Origin: Frondihabitans sp.
Lineage (GTDB): Bacteria > Actinomycetota > Actinomycetes > Actinomycetales > Microbacteriaceae
NCBI GenBank assembly: GCA_025464735.1
Contig: JAODMX010000174.1
Coordinates: 1-11,429 of the forward strand
Reading direction: 5' to 3'
Length of the DNA: 11,429 nucleotides
Shown here one piece after another: positions 8,078 through 11,429 of the stretch. The notes under the pieces were generated by a model. It saw only the letters and a list, made by a program, of their open reading frames with translations. It was not told the DNA's origin and did no database searches. The position numbers were made by a program, and so were the translations under genes. Numbering within the stretch: position 1 is the stretch's first letter; the number at the start of each line of letters is the position of its first letter.

Positions 8078-9169
8078 TCAGCGGGCGAGGGCCCTCTGGG
8101 CGAGCACTCGATCGGCTTCAGTTCGTGCCCATCGCTCCGCCTCAAGCACGCCCTCCAGCGTGACCGGGGCCGGGGTGTGGGCATCGACGACGACGCGAAT
8201 CGTGTCCAGGATGTCGAGGTAGCCGATCTTCGACGCGTGGAACGCGAGCACCGCCTGCTCGTTGGCAGCGTTAAAGACGGCCGGATACGTCGCACCGGCG
8301 CGGCCAACGTCCTTCGCCAGGTCGACGGAGGGGAAGGCCTTCCGATCGAGGGGCTCGAAGGTCCACGTGGAGGCGGTCGTCCAGTCGAGCGGGACCCCGA
8401 CGCCCGCGACGCGGTCGGGCCAGGCCAACCCGAGCGAGATGGGCACGCGCATGTCGGGCGGCGATGCCTGGGCGATCGTGGAGCCATCGGTGAACTCGAC
8501 CATGGAGTGAACGATCGACTGCGGATGCACGGTGACGTCGATCTGGTCGTAGTCGACGTCGAAGAGCAGATGGGCCTCGATCACCTCGAGGCCCTTGTTG
8601 ACGAGGGTCGAGGAGTTGGTCGTGACCACGAGCCCCATGTCCCAGGTCGGGTGCGCGAGCGCCTCGCGAGGAGTGACGTCGCGGAGCGACTCACGGCTGC
8701 GACCGCGGAACGGACCGCCCGATGCGGTGAGCACGAGCCGACGCACCTCGCTCTTCGATCCCGCACGGAGGGCCTGCGCGATCGCAGAGTGCTCGGAGTC
8801 GACGGGCACCAACTGCCCGGGCGCAGCCGCGGCCTTCACGAGGTCGCCGCCAACGATCAAGCTCTCCTTGTTCGCCAACGCCAGGGTCGCGCCCGACTCC
8901 AACGCGGCCAGCGTCGGGCCGAGTCCCACCGACCCCGTAATGCCGTTGAGCACGACGTCCGCGTCGACGTCGCGGACGAGCGCGACGGACTCGTCCGTAC
9001 CGAGAGCGGTGTGCTCCACCCCGAAGGCCTTCGCCTGCTCGGCGAGCAGGTCACGGTTGGATCCGGCCGACAACCCGACGAGGCTGAAGAGATGCGGATT
9101 CGCCTGGATCACGTCGAGCGCCTGCACGCCGATAGAACCGGTGGATCCGAGAACGATGATGCGTCGCAT
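8078..9169 (-). CDS. dxr: 1-deoxy-D-xylulose 5-phosphate reductoisomerase (DXR/IspC)
   Basis: A 363-residue enzyme converting DXP to MEP with NADPH and a divalent metal, the second step of the MEP pathway and the target of fosmidomycin. The NADPH-binding GSTGSIG is at 8-14 and the ANKES motif at 99-103. The metal ligands D124 and E126 lie in VDSEHSA, with the third ligand E195 in VNKGLE. The substrate-binding SGGPF (150-154) and HPQSIVHS (215-222) motifs are present, as is NAANEQAV in the C-terminal domain. I chose ATG 9167-9169: TAGGCT lies exactly 6 bases upstream and no Shine-Dalgarno site is present. The GTG immediately before it (9170-9172) would add one residue. The gene lies 52 bases after the FKBP gene and 57 bases before the M50 protease start. 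Length and motifs are normal. Confidence 0.98.
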   Translation of the reverse strand: MRRIIVLGSTGSIGVQALDVIQANPHLFSLVGLSAGSNRDLLAEQAKAFGVEHTALGTDESVALVRDVDADVVLNGITGSVGLGPTLAALESGATLALANKESLIVGGDLVKAAAAPGQLVPVDSEHSAIAQALRAGSKSEVRRLVLTASGGPFRGRSRESLRDVTPREALAHPTWDMGLVVTTNSSTLVNKGLEVIEAHLLFDVDYDQIDVTVHPQSIVHSMVEFTDGSTIAQASPPDMRVPISLGLAWPDRVAGVGVPLDWTTASTWTFEPLDRKAFPSVDLAKDVGRAGATYPAVFNAANEQAVLAFHASKIGYLDILDTIRVVVDAHTPAPVTLEGVLEAERWARTEADRVLAQRALAR

Positions 9170-9175
9170 CACGCC

Positions 9176-9181
9176 AGCCTA
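9176..9181 (-). promoter_or_regulatory. Candidate -10 element (TAGGCT) of a leaderless dxr transcript
   Basis: TAGGCT, 6 bases (GGCGTG), then the dxr ATG at 9167-9169. The upstream direct repeat at 9192-9229 would cover the -35 region and upstream promoter DNA. Confidence 0.45.
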
Positions 9182-9191
9182 TTCGCGGTGA

Positions 9192-9229
9192 CCGGTCAGC
9201 TCGATCCTGGTGCTACGCCGGTCAGCTCG
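9192..9229. repeat. 12-bp perfect direct repeat in the FKBP/dxr junction
   Basis: CCGGTCAGCTCG occurs at 9192-9203 and again at 9218-9229, starts 26 bases apart. The second copy contains the FKBP stop codon and the first lies just upstream of the candidate dxr -10 hexamer. It could be a tandem operator or the trace of a short local duplication. Confidence 0.6.
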
Positions 9230-10208
9230 TGGCGAGGATGTCGATCACGAAGACCAGGGTGTCGGTGCCCTTGATTCCGGCGGTGTCGTTACCGGCCGTC
9301 CCATAGCCGTCCGCGGGCGGCAGGATCACGAGAACGCGCGAGCCGATCTTCTGGCCCACGATCGCCTTCTTGAAGCCGGACACGACCTGGCTCGTCGAGA
9401 ACGTCGTGGGGCCGCTCCCCCAGCTCTGGTCGAAGACCTTGCCGGTGCGCCAGAGGGTGCCCTGATATTGCACGGTGACGGACGCGCCCGACGCCACCTT
9501 CGCTCCTGAGCCCTGTTTCAAAGTCTCGATCTGGTAGGTCGACGGAGCCTTCGTCTTGGGGATCGTCACCGTCGGCTTGCCGTCGGACGCGAAGCTGACC
9601 GCCGGGAAACCGGATTTCGGCGCAACCGGTGTGCCGGTCGCCTGCAGGGGCACCGTCGACAGGAGGTCCATCACGATGACGATGTCGTCGCCGGCCTTGA
9701 TATTGAAGTCCTCGGATCCGTTGCTGCCGAACATGTCGGACGCGTCGGCCACCGTCACCGTGCGCGAGCCGACCGCGGCGCACTCCATCGCCTTGACGAG
9801 CCCCGGCAGGTAGAGCTTGTCACTCACCGTGAACTGCGCCGCGGCCATGCCCTTGTACCCCGCCGTCGTGACCTTCGCACCCGAGGTCGCGTCGTAGATG
9901 GTGAAGGCGACGTTGAGGAGAGTGCCGGTCACGGCTTTCTTGCCCGTACCCCCAACGATCGTCGATCGTTGGGTCTTGGTGACCGACAGACCCTTCGTGA
10001 ACGAGACAGTGGGTGCCGCGTCCAGCTTGCCTGCGACCTTGACCGACTTCGACGCCGCACCCGCGGCGGGAGCGCTGCAGGAGGTCTGGGTGTCTCCCGT
10101 CGCAGTCGACGTCGGGGCTGTCGACGAACTCGACGAGGTACACCCGGTCAGAGCGAGGGCGATCATGGGGACGAGAGCGAGGCTGGACAAAGCGAGGGAG
10201 CGGCGCAT
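9222..10208 (-). CDS. Secreted lipoprotein with tandem FKBP-type peptidyl-prolyl isomerase domains
   Basis: A 328-residue protein that should catalyse proline cis/trans isomerisation and help folding outside the membrane. The signal peptide is followed by a lipobox LTGC, with lipidated C23 and a Ser/Thr-rich linker to about residue 42. The first FKBP-like domain (about 60-185) is degenerate: it keeps the end strands but lacks the FD pair and the DGYG-type loop (DASDMFG instead). The second (about 225-328) looks active: Y248, F259-D260, F270, V275-V276, the PPADGYG loop with Y302, and F320. The usual pocket tryptophan is F279. Two cysteines remain after the lipobox (44 and 143), a possible disulfide. 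The ATG at 10206-10208 has only a weak GAAAG upstream. It lies 110 bases after osmC; the gap has no clear promoter or strong terminator, so either read-through or an unrecognised promoter is possible. Confidence 0.95.
   Translation of the reverse strand: MRRSLALSSLALVPMIALALTGCTSSSSSTAPTSTATGDTQTSCSAPAAGAASKSVKVAGKLDAAPTVSFTKGLSVTKTQRSTIVGGTGKKAVTGTLLNVAFTIYDATSGAKVTTAGYKGMAAAQFTVSDKLYLPGLVKAMECAAVGSRTVTVADASDMFGSNGSEDFNIKAGDDIVIVMDLLSTVPLQATGTPVAPKSGFPAVSFASDGKPTVTIPKTKAPSTYQIETLKQGSGAKVASGASVTVQYQGTLWRTGKVFDQSWGSGPTTFSTSQVVSGFKKAIVGQKIGSRVLVILPPADGYGTAGNDTAGIKGTDTLVFVIDILATS
9951..9973. repeat. Perfect 10-bp inverted repeat, 3-base loop, inside the FKBP lipoprotein gene
   Basis: CCCAACGATC (9951-9960) and GATCGTTGGG (9964-9973) are exact reverse complements around GTC and contain two CGATCG palindromes. 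It falls in codons for about residues 79-87, at the start of the degenerate first FKBP domain. It could form an mRNA hairpin or be a protein-binding site; coincidence cannot be excluded. Confidence 0.6.
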
Positions 10209-10318
10209 ACTGGCTTTCGAGTGGGGGCTTCTGGACTTCGAGCGGTGAGGCTCGACCGTTGCCCACCATCGCGCGAGACACGCGACAGGGAACGGACTCC
10301 GACAGTCTGATCGACGAA

Positions 10319-10804
10319 TCAGGCCGATAGCTGGGTGCTGGCGGCGACGATCGTCGGCTCATGCTTGACCGGGAAGTTGACCGACGAGGCGATGAAGCAC
10401 TGCTGGGAGGCTTTGTGATGGAGTTCTTCCGCGGCCTGCACCATCGACGCGTCGGCCACCGTCACCCGCGGCCGAAGAGTGACCTCGGTGAAGTGGCCGC
10501 CACCATCGTTGGTCTGAACCATCGTGCCGACGGCATCGTCGACGTACGCCGTCACAACGACCCCACCCGTGGCACACACGTGGAGGTAGCTCAGAAGGTG
10601 GCACTGCGAAAGCGCACCGAGCAGCAGTTCCTCCGGGTTCCACCGATCCGCGTCACCCCGGAACGGCCGATCCGCGGAGCCTGCGATGTCTGATTTGCCG
10701 GCGACGCTCAGCACGTGATCACGCCCGTACGAGCGGTAGTCGACGGTGCCGACGTCTCGCGCCCCGGTCCAAGTCGTACGCAGGTCGTAGTGGTGGTCGA
10801 TCAT
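10319..10804 (-). CDS. OsmC family peroxiredoxin
   Basis: A 161-residue cytoplasmic OsmC/Ohr-fold protein, expected to reduce organic hydroperoxides with a pair of cysteines. Features seen are FRGD (48-51), WNPEELLLGALSQCH with the peroxidatic C68, and QQCFIASSVNFPV with the resolving C136. The 68-residue spacing fits the family, and the SVNFPV block is typical of the actinobacterial OsmC subgroup. A third cysteine (77) is not part of the usual pair. The start is the ATG at 10802-10804 because AAGGAG lies 8 bases upstream (10813-10818). Reading upstream to 10963 would add 53 unlikely residues and overlap the divergent asparaginase gene. A family regulator is often nearby, but none is visible here. 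Confidence 0.95.
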   Translation of the reverse strand: MIDHHYDLRTTWTGARDVGTVDYRSYGRDHVLSVAGKSDIAGSADRPFRGDADRWNPEELLLGALSQCHLLSYLHVCATGGVVVTAYVDDAVGTMVQTNDGGGHFTEVTLRPRVTVADASMVQAAEELHHKASQQCFIASSVNFPVKHEPTIVAASTQLSA

Positions 10805-10812
10805 GTGGTGAA

Positions 10813-10818
10813 CTCCTT
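10813..10818 (-). promoter_or_regulatory. Shine-Dalgarno AAGGAG that sets the osmC start
   Basis: AAGGAG on the minus strand, 8 bases before ATG 10802-10804. It is one of the best ribosome sites in the window and rules out the longer osmC reading. It means osmC has a leader, unlike the neighbouring asparaginase gene. Confidence 0.85.
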
Positions 10819-10834
10819 CTCGTACCACCATCGT

Positions 10835-10840
10835 TACACT
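10835..10840 (+). promoter_or_regulatory. Candidate -10 element (TACACT) of a leaderless asparaginase transcript
   Basis: TACACT, 7 bases, then ATG at 10848-10850 with no Shine-Dalgarno site between. It lies within the 43-base divergent gap and overlaps a possible minus-strand TAACGA hexamer (10831-10836) for osmC. Confidence 0.45.
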
Positions 10841-10847
10841 CCCCATC

Positions 10848-11429
10848 ATGAACGACCACCACCCCGACCACGTCGAAACTTCTTCTCGGCACCCCCTGGA
10901 CGTGAACGGATCACGAGAATTGGCCGTTCTCGAACGGTCGGGCTTCGCGGAGAGTCGGCACATCGGAGCGGCTGCCGTCGTGGCGGCGGACGGCCGAGTG
11001 CTGCGCTCGGTCGGAGACGTCTCGGCGTCGATCTACCCGCGCTCGTGCCTCAAACCTTTCCAGGCCCTGGCCGTACTGCGCTCGGGCGCCCGCCTCGAAG
11101 GCCCCGAGGCCGTCCTGGCAATGGCGAGTCATGCGGGCACCGCGGCCCACCAGGCAGTCGTCAACGGGATGCTGGCGCGCGCCGGCGCTGCCGAAGACGA
11201 TCTCCTGTGCCCGGTCGACTGGCCATTCGACCGGGAGACGGCCCGCCTCGCACCGGCGAAGCGCAAGCTCTTCATGAACTGCAGTGGCAAACACGCCGGC
11301 TTCTTACTCGCCTGCGCACATCACGGCTGGGACGCCAGCCGATACGACAACCTCGACCATCCGCTTCAACTGGCGGTGCGGGAGACCGTGTCGGAGTACA
11401 CCGGCGAGCTCATCGACCACGCCGGCGTC
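10848..11429 (+). CDS. L-asparaginase II family protein, rhizobial AnsA type (partial, 3' end missing)
   Basis: The only plus-strand gene; 194 codons are visible and the frame is still open at the window end. The family hydrolyses asparagine to aspartate and ammonia and is unrelated to the E. coli AnsA/AnsB fold. Family landmarks from residue 25 on are LERSGFAESRH, SVGDV, YPRSCLKPFQAL, ASHAG and NCSGKHAG. They include the serine-lysine pair S66/K69, the second active-site serine S94, and C145/K148, which match the catalytic and zinc-site residues described for the Rhizobium etli enzyme. The second zinc cysteine would lie beyond the window. Residues 1-22 are a hydrophilic His/Asp/Ser-rich extension that may be absent if translation starts at GTG 10902-10904, but the promoter-like TACACT supports the ATG at 10848. 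There is no signal peptide, so it is cytoplasmic. Confidence 0.93.
   Translation, partial: MNDHHPDHVETSSRHPLDVNGSRELAVLERSGFAESRHIGAAAVVAADGRVLRSVGDVSASIYPRSCLKPFQALAVLRSGARLEGPEAVLAMASHAGTAAHQAVVNGMLARAGAAEDDLLCPVDWPFDRETARLAPAKRKLFMNCSGKHAGFLLACAHHGWDASRYDNLDHPLQLAVRETVSEYTGELIDHAGV

Noticed and set aside
7934..9274. 446-codon plus-strand open frame opposite dxr
   Set aside because: It lies opposite a fully conserved dxr and runs across the dxr/M50 and FKBP/dxr junctions. The composition is that of an antisense shadow.
10293..10309. Possible terminator between osmC and the FKBP gene (GACT-N5-AGTC)
   Set aside because: The stem is only four strong pairs and no T-run follows on the minus strand, so it is too weak to call.
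10805..10963. 53-residue N-terminal extension of the OsmC protein
   Set aside because: The extension has no family similarity, overlaps the divergent asparaginase gene, and the strong AAGGAG is correctly placed for ATG 10802-10804.

Overview
The window is core chromosomal DNA from a high-GC Gram-positive bacterium, very probably an actinobacterium of the Microbacteriaceae type. The evidence is GC-rich coding with many GTG starts, the linked order dxr / site-2 protease / ispG that is typical of Actinobacteria, and an FKBP lipoprotein with two FKBP domains. I see no tRNA, rRNA, CRISPR array, insertion sequence, phage gene or other sign of recent transfer. Genes are tightly packed and the longest gap is about 110 bases.

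Layout, right to left, since all but one gene lie on the minus strand. At the right edge a partial rhizobial-type L-asparaginase gene runs off the window on the plus strand (10848 onward). Only 43 bases separate it from a divergent OsmC-family peroxiredoxin gene (10319-10804). Next come a secreted FKBP-type peptidyl-prolyl isomerase lipoprotein (9222-10208) and an isoprenoid/protease block: dxr (8078-9169), an M50 site-2 protease of the RseP/Rip1 type (6668-8020) and ispG (5491-6639). Dxr and IspG catalyse the second and the penultimate steps of the MEP pathway. The protease between them cuts membrane proteins and has no direct metabolic link that I can see.

The left half (83-5425) is a six-gene MoxR / von Willebrand A cluster of the Bat type: MoxR AAA+ ATPase, DUF58 protein, a small one-helix membrane protein in the DUF4381 position, a BatA-like VWA protein, a BatB-like VWA protein, and a membrane-anchored TPR-like protein with a long Gln/Gly/Ser-rich tail. 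From DUF58 on, every junction overlaps (14, 10, 4 and 4 bases), so these are one translationally coupled unit. The predicted topology puts MoxR and DUF58 in the cytoplasm and both VWA domains and the TPR-like part outside the membrane. The natural model is an ATP-driven chaperone or assembly machine acting on envelope or secreted clients, whose substrate is unknown.

The most useful new observation is a repeated start-site signature. A -10-like hexamer TANNNT lies exactly 6 bases upstream of the best start codon of dxr, the M50 protease, ispG and moxR, and upstream of a further GTG at the left edge; it lies 7 bases upstream of the asparaginase ATG. That is the geometry of leaderless mRNAs. It implies that the MEP genes, the protease and the MoxR cluster each have their own promoter rather than forming one operon. 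It also fixes several starts and predicts an additional minus-strand gene leaving the window at base 1. By contrast, osmC and the later genes of the MoxR cluster have Shine-Dalgarno sites or overlapping stop/start codons.
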